Assembly (NCBI RefSeq): GCF_902635505.1
Contig: NC_045432.1
Span: 6,135,275-6,199,274, forward strand
Length of the DNA: 64,000 nucleotides
Source: Sarcophilus harrisii
Taxonomy: Eukaryota; Chordata; Mammalia; Dasyuromorphia; Dasyuridae
Direction: 5' to 3'
The translations under genes were made by a program, and so were the position numbers. Below the pieces are notes generated by a model. It searched no databases. It had not been told where the DNA came from and saw nothing but the letters and a program-made list of their open reading frames with translations. Below, piece after piece: positions 10,976 through 24,096 of the stretch; the stretch's first letter is position 1; each line of letters starts with the position of its first letter.

Positions 10976-13900
10976 ACTCTGTCCTTGATCGGCCTGGAGG
11001 GTCTCTGCCCCTGGGGAGGCTGTGACCCTGATCCCCAGGAGGGGTCTTTGCCCCTGATTTTCATGTGGGGAGGGGTCAGTCTTGATCTCCATGGGGGGGT
11101 CATTGATTGATCTTTATGGGGGGTTTGCTTTACATTTACTAGTGGGACTCTGTCCGTGATCTCCATGGGGGGTGGTGTTTCACTGATCGTAATGTGGGGT
11201 CTGTCCTTGATCTCCATTGGGAGGGATCTGTGACTGATCGCTATGAGGGGGGTTCTGTCCCTGATCTCATGGGGGGGGTGTCTGTGACCTATCCCTATGC
11301 GGGGGGTCTGTCCCTCTTCTCCATAGGGCGGGATTGTGATTGATCTCTATGGGGGGGGTCTGTCCCTGATCTCATAGGGCAGGTGTCTGTGACTAATAAT
11401 CTCAAAGGGGAGATCTCTGAGTGATCTCTATGGAAAGGTCTGTCCCTGATCTCCATGGCAGGGTGGCCTGTCCCCGATCTCATGGTGGGGCGGGGGTGTC
11501 TGTGACTAATCTCTATGGGGCGGTGTCTGTCTCTGACCTCCATGGGAGGGGGTCTATAACTGATCTCCATGGGGGATCTGTCCCTGATCTCCAAAGGCGA
11601 TCTGTGACTGATCTCCATGACTGGGTCAGTGCCTGTTATCCATGGGGGGCTTTGTGATTGATCTCCATGGGGGGTTTGCTTCACATTTACTGGTGGGAGT
11701 CTGTTCTTGATCTCCATGGGGGGAGGTCTGCAACTGATCGCTGTGGGGGGGGTCTGTCCCTGATCTCATGGGGCGGTGTCTGTGACTAATATCTATAGGG
11801 AGTCTGTCCCTTATCTCCATAGGGAGGGTGTGACTGATCGCTGTGAGTGGGCAGTCTCTATAAGGGGGGGTCTGGGTTTGATCTCTATTGGGGGTCTGTC
11901 CCTGATCTCCATGGATGGGGGGTCTCTGATCTCCATGGGGGGTCTGTCCTGGATCTCCACGGTGGGTCTGTGATTGATCTCCATGGAAGTTCTATGACTG
12001 ATCGCTTTGGGGGGGTCTGTCCCTGATCTCCATGGGGGGCTCTGTGACTGATCTCTATAAGGGGTCTGTCCCTGTTCTACATGGGGGAGGTGTCTGTGAC
12101 TGTTCTCCACAGGGGTCTGTGATTGATCTCCATGGGGGAGTCTGTTCGTGATCTTTATGGGGGGTTTGCTTCATATTTCCTGGTGGGACTGTGTCCGTGA
12201 TCTCCATGGGGTGGGATGTGTTTGACTGATAGTTATGGTGGGGTCTGTTCTTGATCTCCATTGGGGGGGTTTTGATTGATCTTTATGGGGGTTTACTTCA
12301 CATTTACTAGTGGGACTCTGTCCTTGATCTCCATGGGGGGTCTGTGACTGATCTTTATGAGGGGTCTGTTCTTGTTCTCCATGAGGGGGTCTGTCCCTGA
12401 TTTCCATTGGCGGGAGGCTGTCTCTGACCTCAAGGGGCAGGTGTGTGTGACTAATAACCTCAAAGGGGGGATCTCTTAGTGATCTCTATGGAAAGATCTG
12501 AACCTGATCTCCATGGGGGGGGGGTCTCTAACTGATCTCCATGGGGCGGTCCGTGACTGATCTCCATGGGGGGGTCTGTTCTTGATCTTCACGGGGGTCT
12601 TTGCTTGATCTTAATGGGGGTTTGCTTCACATTTACTGGGGGACCTGTCCATGATCTCCATGGGGGGGTTTTTGATTGATCTTAGGGGGGTTCCAAATTT
12701 ACTGTTGGGACCTCCCCAGGATTCCATGGGGGGGATGTGTTTGACTGATCGTTATGAGGGGGGTCCCTGTCCATGGGGCAGGTGTTGGACAATAACCAAA
12801 GGCCCTGGGACTTGACTGATTCATGGAAAAGTCTGTCCCTGATTCCTAGGGGGGGGCTGGTCCCCAATACATGGGGGGCGGGGTGTCTGTGAAATCTCAT
12901 GGGCAGGGGGTCCCCACCACCATGGGGGTGTTCAACTGATTCCATGGGGCGGTCCGGACTGATTCCATGAGGGGCCGGATTGATCTCCATGGGAGGGTTT
13001 GTTTAATTTACTGGTGGAGGTTCTGATTCCCATGGGGGTCTGTCCCGACGCTGGGGGTTTGATTAATCTCAAAGGGGGGATCCACTGATCTCATGGAAAG
13101 GTCCCTGATTTCCATGGCGGGGTGGGTATCCCCAATTCAGGGGGGGTCTGTGACTAACCCTTATGTCCGGGTGTTTCGACCTCCAATGGGGGGCCAAGGA
13201 TTCCATTGCCTATCCTGATCTCCACAGGCATCTGTGACTAATCTCCAGGGGCTTTTGATTGATTCCATGGGGGTTTCCACATTTACTGGTGGGAGTCTGT
13301 TCTGATCCCATGGGGGAGGTCTGCAATGATCGCTATGGGGGTCTCCGTGATTCCACGGGGTTCTTATGGCCTTGGGGGTGTCTGCCTTGATTCCAAGGCA
13401 GTCCCTGGACTGATCCTATGGGGGGGAGTCTTTCCCTGAAGTCCATGGAGGGGGTCTCTGCCTGATCTCCATGGGGGGGGGTGTCTTTGCTTGATCTTTA
13501 TGTGGGGTTTGCTTCAAATTTACTGGTGGGACTCTGTCCGTGATCTCCATGGGGGGGGATGTGTTTGACTGATCGTTATGTGGAGGGTCTGTCCTTGATC
13601 TCCACAAAGGGTCTGTGATTGGTCTCCATGCGGGGGTCTCTCCCTAATCTACATGGGGGAGGCTCTGCAACTGATCGCTATGGAGGGAGTCTGTCCCTTA
13701 TAACCATGGGGGGGAAGGGAGTGATCTCAGAGAGGGAGTCTCTATAAGGGGGTATTGATTGATTCATTGGGGCCTGCCCGATCTCCATGGATGGGGGGGC
13801 CCATTCCATGGGGGTCTGTCCTGATCTCAGGGGGTTGTGAGATCCCCATGGGGCTTGGTGACGCTGGGGGTCGCCCTGGATTCCAGGGGGTCGGACTGAT

Positions 13901-16900
13901 CTCTTAAAGGGGTCTGTCCCTCTCATGGGGGTGTTTGGACTGACCCAAGGAGGTCTGTGATTGATTCCTGGGGGGCTGTTCTTGGACTTTGGGGGGTCTT
14001 TTGCTTGATCTTTATGGGGGTTTGTTTACATTTACGGGGGACTCTGTCCGTGATCTCCATGGGGTTGGATGTGTTTGACTGATAGTAATGGGAGGTCTGT
14101 CCTTGATCTCCATTGGGGGGGATCTGTGACTGATCGATATGGGGGGGCCAGTCTGTCCCTGATCTCATGGGGGTGTTTGGGACAACTTAGGGGCGTCCCT
14201 TTCCCATTGGAGGGTGAGATCCTGAGAGGGAGTCTCTTAAAGGGGGTGTTTGGATTGATCTCTATTGGGGTCTGTCCCGATCTCCATGGATGGGGGTCCT
14301 ATTCCACGATTTCTGTCCTGGATCTCCACGGTGGGTCTGTTATTGATCTCCATGGGGGGTCTGTGACTGATTTCCATGGAAGTTTTGTGACTGATCGCTA
14401 TGGGGGGGTCTGCCCCTGATTTCCATGGGGGGTTCTGTGACTGATCTTTATGAGGGGTATGTCCCTGTTCTACATGGGGGGGTGTCTGTGACTGATCTCC
14501 ATGGGGGGTCTGTTCTTGATCTTCAGGGGGTTTTTTGATCTTAATGGGGGTTTTGTTTTACATTTACTGGTGGACTCTGTCCGTGATTTCCATGGGGTTG
14601 GATTGTTTTTGACTGATAGTTAAGGGGGGTCTGCCTTGATTCCATTGGGGACTTGGACTGATCGCGATGGGGGGGGCATTGTCCCTGATTCCATGTGGGG
14701 GTGGAGGATTTCATGAGAGGGGTTCTATAGGGGGGGTCTGTTATTGATCTCCATGGGGGCTGTCCGATTTCCCATGGGGGTTCTGGACGATCTCATGAGG
14801 GGTCTATCCCTGTTCTTGGGGGTGTTATAATTCCGGGTGTTTGTGATTGATCTTTATGGGGGTTTGCTTCCCTTTATGGGGGACCCTGTCCGTGATTCCA
14901 TTGGGAGGTGTTTGACTGATCGTTATGGGGGGGTCTGTCCCTGATCTCCATGGGGGGGTCTGTGACTGATCTCTATGGGGGGGTCTGTTCTTGAACTTCA
15001 CGGGGGGGGTCTTTGCTTGATCTTTATGTGGGGTTTCCTTCAAATTTACTGGTGGAACCCTGTCCGTGATCTCCATTGGAGGGGTGTTTTGATCAGGGCG
15101 GGGTCTGTCCGGTTCCATGTGGAGGGTGGAGTGATCTCTATGAGAGGGAGTCTTTTATAATCGGATTGATCTCCATGGGGGTCTGTGACTGGTTTCCATG
15201 GAAGTTTTGTGACTGATCGCTATGGGGGTTCTGTCCCTGATTTCCGGGTACGTGACTGATCCATGGGGGGTCTGTTCTTAACTTCGAAGGCTTTTGTTTT
15301 TCTTTATGTGGGGTTTGTTTAAATTTATTGGGGACCCTGTCCGTGATTCCATGGGGGGGATTGTTTGATGATCATCATGGGAGGGGTCTGTCCCATTCCA
15401 TGGGGGTCTGTGGAGGATTCTAGAAGGGTCTGTTTTGGAACCTTTAAGGGGGGCTTTGCTTGATCTTTTGTTGGGTTTTAAATGCGGGGGACTTGTCCAT
15501 GATCTCCATGGGGGGTATGTGTTTGACTGATCAGGGAGGGGTCTGTCCTGATTCCAGGAGGGTCTGTATTGATGTCCGAGGGGTCTCTTCTGATTCCATG
15601 GGGGCTTTATTGATTTTTGTGGGGTTTGCTTCAAATGTACTGGTGGGACTCTGTCCTTGATCTCCATGGGGGGTATGTGATTGATCTCCACGGGGGGTCT
15701 GGCCCTGATTTCCATGGGGGTTCGGTGACTGATCTTTATGAGGGGTCATCCTGTTCACATGGGGGGTTGTTTGGAGATTCCCTGGGGGTCTTTCTGATCT
15801 CCATGGGGGTTTTGATTGTTTTTATGGGGGCTTTTAATTTATTAGTGGGACTCATCCCTAAACTCCGGGGGTCGGATTGATCTGTATAAGGGTATGTCCC
15901 TTGTTCTAATGGGGGTTCGACGATTCCACAGGGTCTGTGACTGATCTCCATGGGGGGTCTGTTCTTGATCTTTACGGGGGGGGGGTTGATCTTATGAGGG
16001 GTTTGCTTCACATTTACTGGTGGGACTCTGTCCGTGATTTCCATGGGGGGGTTTGTTTGACTGATAGTTAGGGAGGTCTTCCGATCTCCATTGGGGACTT
16101 GGAGGATCGCTATGGGGGGGGTCTGTCCCTACCTAGTGTCTGTACTAATATCTATAGGGAGTCGTCCCTTTTCCCATGGGAGGGGTAGGACTTATTAGAG
16201 GGAGTTCTAAAGGGGGTCTGTGAGATCTCATTGGGGTCTGTCCCTTGATTCCTGGATGGGGGGTCTGTTATTGGATCTCCATGGGGGGCTGTCCCTTATT
16301 TCCTGGGGCTGTGGATTCTTGGGGGGGGCTGTTCTGATCTTCACGGGGGGGTTTTGCTTGATCTTTTAATGGGGGTTTTTACATTTATGGTGGGACTCTG
16401 TCCTTGACCCTTGGGGGGTATGATTGATTCCAGGGGGTCTGTTTTGATTCCAGGGGTCGTATTGATCCCATGGGGGTCTGTCCCTGATTTCCATGGGGTT
16501 TCTGTGACTGGTCTCCATGGGGGGGTCTATTCTTGATCTTCACGAGGGGGGCGGTTGATCTTAATGGGGGGTTTGTTTACATTTACTGGTGGCTCTGTCC
16601 TGATTCCATGGGGTGTATTGATTGATCTCCACGGGGGTCTGTACTAGACTCCAGGGGTCTGTTTTGATTCCATGGGGGGGTCTGGCCCTGATTTCCATGG
16701 GGGTTCTGTGACTGATCTTTATGAGGGGTCTATCCCTGTTCTACATGGGGGGCTGTGATTATTCCATGGGGGTCGTTCTGATCTCCATGGGGGTTTTGAT
16801 TGATCTTTTAGGGGGTTTACCAATTTAATTATACCATCCCCAAACCCATGGGGGGGTCTGTGATATCTTTAAGGGTAGTCCCTGTTTCATGGGGTGTCGT

Positions 16901-19900
16901 GACTGATTCCCAGGGGTCGTGACTGATCTCCATGGGGGTCTGTTCTTGATCTTTAGGGGGGCCCGTTGATCTTTGAGGGGTTTGTTTACAACTGGGTGGG
17001 ACTCTGTCCATTTCCATGGGGTTGGATGTGTTTAATGATAGTTAGGTGGGGTCTTCCTGATTCCATTGGGGGGGATCTGTGAGTGATCCCATGGGTGCGG
17101 CAGTCTGTCCCTGATCCACGGGCAGTGTCTTGGGAAATACATAGGGAGTCTGTCCCTAATCTCCATGTGGAGGGGTGGGGAGGATCTCATGAGAGGGGAT
17201 TCTATAAGGGGGTTTGATTGATCTCTATTGGGGTTGTCCCATCTCCTGGATGGGGGTCTTTATTGATCTCCATGGGGGTCTGTCCTGATTTACGGGGTTC
17301 TGTTATTCCCCATGGGGGGGTCTGTTCTTTGATCTTCAGGGGGGTCTTTTTGATCAATGGGGTTTTTAATTTACTGGTGGGACTTGTCCTTGATTCCATG
17401 GGGGGTTTGTGAGATCTCCAGGGGGGGTTATTATTCCAGGGGGTCATTGATTAGGGGTTGTCCCCGATTTATGGGGGTTCTGTGACTGGTCTCCATGGGG
17501 GGGTCTGTTCTTGATCTTCAGGGGGCTTTGTTGATCTTTAATGGGGGGAGGTTTCAACTGGGACTTGTCCCTGATTCCATGGGGGGGTGATTGATCTCCA
17601 CGGGGGCTGTACGATCTCCCGGGGGTCGTTATTGATCTCCTGGGGGGCCCTCCCTACCTGGGGTTCTGTGACTGACTTGGAGGGGTCATCCGTGTTCTAA
17701 TGGGGGTTGTCTGTTCTGATCTCCATGGGGGGTTTTGAGATCTTTATGGGGTTTACCATTTACTAGGGACTCTGTCCCTAAACCCATGGGGGTCGGACTG
17801 ATCTTTGGAGGGGTCTGTCCCTGTTCCTAGGGGGTCTGTGACTGATCTCTATAAGGGGTATGTCCCTGTTCCCTAGGGGGGTGTCTGTGAGATTTCCACA
17901 TGGGGTCTGTGATGGTCCCAGGGGGTCTGTTCTGATCTTCCAGGGGGGTCTTTGTTGATCTTAATGGGGGTTTGTTTACATTTATGGTGGGACCCGTCCG
18001 TGATTCCGGGGATGTGTTTGACTGATCATCTTGGGGGTCTTCCCTGGGATTCCATGGGGGGGTCTGTGAGTGATCTCTATGAAGGGGTCTGTTTTGGAAC
18101 TTCAAGGGGGGGTCTTTGCTTGATCTTTATGTTGGGTTTGCTTCAAATGTACTGGTGGGACTCTGTCCGTGATCTCCACGGGGGGGGTCTGTGATTGATG
18201 TCCATGGGGGGTCTCTTCTTGATCTCCATGGGGGGGTCTTTACTTGATCTTTATGTGGGGTTTGCTTCAAATGTACTGGTGGGACTCTGTCCGTGATCTC
18301 CATAGAGGGGGATGTGTTTGACTGATCGTTATGGGGGGGTCTGTGACTGACCTCCATGGGGATCTGAGACTGATCACCATGGAAGGTTTGTGATTGATCT
18401 CTATGGGGCGGTCTGTCCCTGATCTCATGGGGCAGGTGTCTGTGACTAATAATCTCAAAGGGGGGATCTCTGACTGATCTCTATGTAAAGATCTGTCCCT
18501 GATCTCCATGGGGGGTCTGTCCCTGATCTCCATGGGGGGTCTGTCCCTGATCTCCATGGGGGGTCTGTCCCTGATCTCCATGGGGCGGTTCGTGACTGAT
18601 CTCCATGAGGGGGTCTGTGCCTGATCTCTATGGGGGCTTTTTGATTGATCTCCATGGGGGGTTTGCTTCACATTTACTGGTGGGACTCTGTTCTTGATCT
18701 CCATAGGGCGGGATGTGTTTGACTGATTGTTATGGGGGGGGTCTGTCCTTGTTCTCCAAGGTGGGGTCTGCGATTGGTCTCCATGGGGGTCTGTGACTGC
18801 TCTCCATGGGGGGGGGTTTTGATTAATCTTTATGGGGGGTTTATTTCACATTTACTAGTGGGACTCTGTCCCTGATCTCCATGGGGGGGGTCTGTGACTG
18901 ATCTTTATGAGGGGTCTGTCCCTGTTCTCCATGAGGGGGTCTGTCCCTGATTTCCATTGGCGGGGGGCTGTCCCTGACCTCATGGGGCAGGTGTTTGTGA
19001 CTAATAATCTCAAAGGGGGGATCTCTGAGTGATCTTTATGGAAAGGTCTGTCCCCAATCACATGGGGGCGGGGTGTCTGTGACTAATCTCGATGGCCGGG
19101 TGGCTGTCCCTGACCACCATGGGGGGGTGGCTTTAACTGATCTCCACAGGGGGTCTGTGATTGATTTCCATGGGGGGTCTGTCCCTGATCTCACGGGGCA
19201 GTGTCTGTGACTAATATCTATAGGGAGTCTGTCCCTAATCTCCATGTGGAGGGTGTGAGTGATCTCTATGAGAGGGGAGTCTCTATAAGGGGGGGTCTGT
19301 GATTGATCTCTATTGGGCGTCTGTCCCTGATCTCCATGGATGGGGGGTCTCTGATCTCCTTGGGGGTTCTGTTCTTGATCTCCATGGGGGGGTTTTTGAT
19401 TGATGTTTATGGGGGGTATGCTTCAAATTTACTGTTGGGACTCTCTCAGTCATCTGCATGGGGCGGGGGAATGTGTTTGACTGATCGTTATGAGGGGTTC
19501 TGTCCCTGATCTCATGGGGCAGGTGTCTGTGACTAATAATCTCAAAGGGGGGATCTCTGACTGATCTCTATGGTAAGGTCTGTCCCTGATTTCCATGGCG
19601 GGTGGCGTGTCCCTGATCTCATGCTGGGGGTGTCTGTGACTAATCTCGATGGCCGGGTGGCTGTCCCTGACCACCATGGGGGGCTGGCTTTAACTGATCT
19701 CCACAGGGGGTCTGTGATTGATCTTCATGGGGCGGTCCGTGACTGATCTCTATGGTGGGGCGTCTCTGACTGATTACCATGGAAGTTCTGTGACTGATCG
19801 CTTTGGGGGGGGTCTGTCCCTGATGTCCATGGGGGTGTGTGTGACTGATCTCCATGGGGGGCTTTGTGATTGATCTCCGTGGGGGGTTTGCTTCACATTT

Positions 19901-22883
19901 ACTGGTGGGAGTCTGTTCTTGATCTCCATGGGGGGAGGTCTGCAACTGATCGCTATGGGGGGTCTCTCCGTGATCTCCATGGGGCCTCTGTGACTGACCT
20001 CTATGGGGGTGTCTGTCCTTGATCTCTATAGGCGGTCCTTGACTGATCTCTATGGGGGGAGTCTTTCCCTGAAGTGCATGGAGGGGGTCTGTCCCTGACC
20101 TCATGGGGCAGGTGTCTGTGACTAATAATCTCAAAGGGGGGATCTCTGACTGATCTCTATGGAAAGGTCTGTCCCTGATCTCCATGGCAGGGGGGGTCTG
20201 TCCCCAATCACATGGGGGCGGGGTGTCTGTGACTAATCTCTATGGCCGGGTGTCTCTCTCTGACCTCCAATGGGGGGGGGTCTCTAAGTGATCTCCATGG
20301 GGCGTCTATCCCTGATCTCCACAGGCGATCTGTGACTCATCTCCATGCGGGGCTTTTATGATTGATCTCCATGGGGGGTTTACTGGTGGGACTCAGTTCT
20401 TGATCTCTATGGGGGGGGTTCTGTGACTGCTCTATATGAGGGGTTTGTCCCTGTTCTACATGGGGGGGTGTCTGTGACTAATCTCCACAGGGTGTCTGTG
20501 ATTGATCTTTATGGGGGGTTTGCTTCCTATTTACTGGTGGGACCCTGTCCGTGATCTCCATTGGGAGGGGGTGTTTGACTGATCGTTATGGCGGGGGGTC
20601 TGTCCTTGATCTCCACGAGGGGTCTGTTTTGATCTCCTTGGGGGTCTGTTCTTGATCTTCATGGGGGTCTTTGCTTGATCTTAATGGGGGTTTGCTTCAC
20701 ATTTACTGGTGGGACTCTGTCCGTGATTTCCATGGGGTTGGATGTGTTTGACTGATAGTTATGGTGGGGTCTGTCCTTGATCTCCATTGGGGGGGATCTG
20801 TGAGTGATCGCTATGGGGGGGCAGTCTGTCCCTGATCTCATGGGGCAGTGTCTGTGACTAATATCTATAGGGAGTCTGTCCCTAATCTCCATGTGGAGGG
20901 TGTGAGTGATCTCTATGAGAGGGGAGTCTCTATAAGGGGGTCTGTGATTGATCTCTATTGGGGGTCTGTCCCTGATCTCCATGGATGGGGGGTCTCTGAT
21001 CTCCTTGGGGGTTCTGTTCTTGATCTCCATGGGGGGGTTTTTGATTGATGTTTATGGGGGGTATGCTTCAAATTTACTGTTGGGACTCTCTCAGTGATCT
21101 GCATGGGGGGATGTGTTTGACTGATCGTTATGAGGGGTTCTGTCCCTGATCTCATGGGGCAGGTGTCTGTGACTAATAATCTCAAAGGGGGGATCTCTGA
21201 CTGATCTCTATGGTAAGGTCTGTCCCTGATTTCCATGGCGGGGTGGCGTGTCCCTGATCTCATGCTGGGGGGGGGTGTCTGTGACTAATCTCGATGGCCG
21301 GGTGGCTGTCCCTGACCACCATGTGGGGGGGTCTCTAACTGATCACCATGGGGGGTCTATCCCTGATCACCATGGGGGGGTCTATCCCTGATCTCCATGG
21401 GGGGGGTCTGTCCCTGATCTCATGGGACAGGTATTTGTGACTAATAATCTCAAAGGGGGGATCTCTGACTGATCTCTATGGAAAGATCTGTCCCTGATCT
21501 CCATGGGGAGGGGTCTCTAACTGATCTCCATGGGGGGGTCTGTCCCTCATCTCCATGGTGGGGGTTATGTCCCCGATCTCATGGGGCGGGTGTCTGTGAC
21601 TAATCTCTATGGGGCGGTGTCTGTCCCTGACCTCCATGGGGGGGGGGTCTCTAACTGATCTCCAAGGGGTTCTGTCCCTGATCTCCAAAGGAGGTCTGTG
21701 ACTGATCTCTATAAGGGGTCTGTCCCTGTTCTACATGGGGGGTTGTCTGTGCCTGATCTCCATGAGGGGTCTTTTCTTGATCTCCATGGGGGGGGTTGAT
21801 ATTTATGGGGGTTTTGCTTCACATTTACTAGTGGGACTCTGTCCCTGATCTTCATGGGGTGGTCTGTCGCTGTTCTCTATGGGGGTGTCTGTGACTGATC
21901 TCCATGAGCGGGTCTGTCCCTGATCTCATGGGGAGGGTCTGTCCCTGATCTCCATGGGCGGGTGGTCTGTCCCTGATCTCATGGGGCAGGTGTCTGTGAC
22001 TAATAATCTCAAAGGGGGGATCTCTGACTGATCTCTATGGAAAGGTCTGTCCCTGATCTCCATGGTGGGGGGGGGTCTGTCCCCGATCTCATGGGGGGGT
22101 GTTTGTGACTAATCTCTATGGGGGGGTGTTTGTCCCTGACCTCCATGGGGTGGGTCTCTAACTGATCTCCATGGGGGATCTATCCCTGATCTCCAAAGGA
22201 GGTCTGTGACTGATCTCCATGAGGGGGTCTCTGCCTGATCTCCATGGGGGGCTTTGTGATTGATCTCCATGGGGGATTCATTTACTGGTGAGAGTCTGTC
22301 CTTGATCTCTATGGGGAGGTGTGTGACTGATTTCCAAGGGGGTCTGTCCGTGATCTCATGGAGGGGGGTGTCTGTGAGCAATGTCACTGGGGGGGGGTCT
22401 TTTACTGATGTCTATGGGGGGGGTCTTTCCTTGATCTCCATGGTGGGGGTCTTTCCCTGATCTAATGGAGGGAGGTCTGAGACTAATCTCTATGGGTGGT
22501 CTGTCCCTGATCTCCACGGGGTCTCTGTGACTGATCTCCTTGGGGGGTTTGCTTCACATTTAGTGGTGGGACTCTGTCCCTGTTCTCCATGAGGGGGAGT
22601 CTGTGCCTGATCACTATGGGGGGGTCTGTCCCTGATGTCCCTGGTTGGGCGTATGTCTCTGATCTCATGGGTGGCGTGTCTTTGATGAATCTCTATGGGG
22701 GGGTCTGTCCCTGATCTCCATGGGGGGGGTCTGTGACTGCTCTGTATGGGGGGCTCTCCTTGATTTCCATGGGAAGGGTGTTGTGACTGATCTCTATCGG
22801 GGCGTCTGTGATTGTTCTTGATGGGGGGGTCTGTCCCTGATCTCCATGTAGGGGGGGGGTCTGTGATTGATCTCCATGGGAGG
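10976..22883 (+). repeat. Type B G-rich minisatellite array with higher-order structure
   Basis: About 11.9 kb of forward units whose plus strand is strongly G-rich (frequent runs of 5-9 G after CCAT or CTAT). The basic unit is 24 bp, seen cleanly at about 18495-18590, where GATCTCCATGGGG plus GGTCTGTCCCT repeats four times. Higher-order structure is visible. The element TTGCTTCACATTTACTGG plus GGGACTCTGTCC recurs about 30 times, usually followed by TGTTTGACTGATCG. A second block, CTAATAATCTCAAAGGGG, recurs at 11395, 12450, 18450, 19005, 19540, 20130, 21175, 21440 and 22000. The long type A module is absent. Reading frames such as minus-strand runs of the octapeptide MEIRDRPP arise because 24 is divisible by three. 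No gene is recognised. Confidence 0.92.
12690..18125 (+). repeat. Eroded or poorly resolved part of the type B array
   Basis: In this stretch the same units are systematically shortened: GATCTCC often appears as GATTCC, TTTGCTTCACATTTA as TTTGTTTACATTTA, and whole sub-words drop out. Units on both sides (11.0-12.6 and 18.2-22.9 kb) are much cleaner. Either this is an older core of the array or the assembled consensus is unreliable here. The sequence alone does not decide it. Confidence 0.6.
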
Positions 22884-23390
22884 TGTGAGGGATAAAAAAT
22901 CCTATCCAAAAATGACTACTCAGAGACCTCTCAAAGTAAAAAGCAGAAAAGTTGTTTATTTAATTAATTCTCATGAGAATGAGCAGTTCCACCGTGAGGA
23001 GGGAAAGAGAGAGAGCTCACGGTAGAAGGGCTAAAGAAGGGGATGAGGTAGACAGTTTTTATAGGGTTTAGATACAAAGGATTACATCATGAGTTGGAGA
23101 ACATTAAGAGATAGGTGCCCCCCACCCCTTAATTGGATGTTATTCGTGCCAAAAACAGCAGATTCCTAGTTCTGGGAGGAACCATACATCAGGCAACTCA
23201 TTGGCCGGATGTTGGTAACTTGAACAGTGATGAATGTCATCATTCAAGGTTAAATACATATGTCTAAACTCTAAGTACATGTTGGCTACCACTCAACGTA
23301 CTCACGCAGGTCACAGAGACCTAGAGAAACTAAAAATAAAGAAGAGGAAGTTAAATGTCCTTGGAAGTTCAGCTTCTGGAAGTTCTTCCA

Positions 23391-23431
<41 letters not shown>
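22884..23431 (-). repeat. 3' LTR of the 22.9-29.8 kb ERV
   Basis: A 548-bp LTR, homologous to the LTRs at 35272-35820 and 42901-43452 (shared AAAATGACTACTC, AAGAAGGGGATGAGGTAGA-type and GGAAGTTCTTC segments). The U3 start is expanded by an (AC)n microsatellite at about 23396-23430 that is absent from the other copies. Confidence 0.88.
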
Positions 23432-23434
<3 letters not shown>

Positions 23435-24044
23435 CTCCCCCCTTCTAATATGTAAATGATTTTTATCATATAGTCTATGAAGAACTTACACATTGCTCAA
23501 TGTCAGTTAACAGACTTACACATTTCTGTCAAGTTCACATCAGAATTTTCTCCTTCCAGCACCCTCCAGCCTCTTTTCTGGAGAATCATCATCTTAATAG
23601 CATCCTCTGGATGCAATAATTTCGATAGGGACCGTTGAACTATTCTGGTTATTAATGTAATTATACATTGTAAACATAATGGTAACAATATAATACCACT
23701 GATAGTCCATACCATAAAAGTCGTTTCCACCAGCTACCATCAAACCAGGACCACCAACTATTAGAAAAAGGGGATTTCCAGTCCTGTGCAGGTACATGAA
23801 CTATTCTGTGAATGCCTTTTGTAATTTCTTTTACCACTCGTCCATTATCATTAATTTGCATGCAACAAGTGGACAAATTTAATTTTTCACAGACCCCTCG
23901 TTCCTCTGCTAGCAAATAATCTAAACCTAGTTGATGCTGTAAAACAGCTTCTCGTGTTTGAGTGGCTTGATTGGCCAGCAAATCAAGAACCTGAGCAGTG
24001 TGGTTAGTTATCTCCAGAATTGCTTGTAATCTAACTTATTTAAA

Positions 24045-24052
<8 letters not shown>

Positions 24053-24094
<42 letters not shown>
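24053..24094. repeat. (GT)n microsatellite
   Basis: About 20 uninterrupted GT dinucleotides lying inside the envelope region of the ERV fossil. It is a simple dinucleotide repeat, likely polymorphic. Confidence 0.95.

Positions 24095-24096
<2 letters not shown>

Noticed and set aside
10976-22883. CRISPR-like array (regular short repeats)
   Set aside because: Units are contiguous and mutually similar, without unique spacers or cas genes, and the setting is a mammalian genome.
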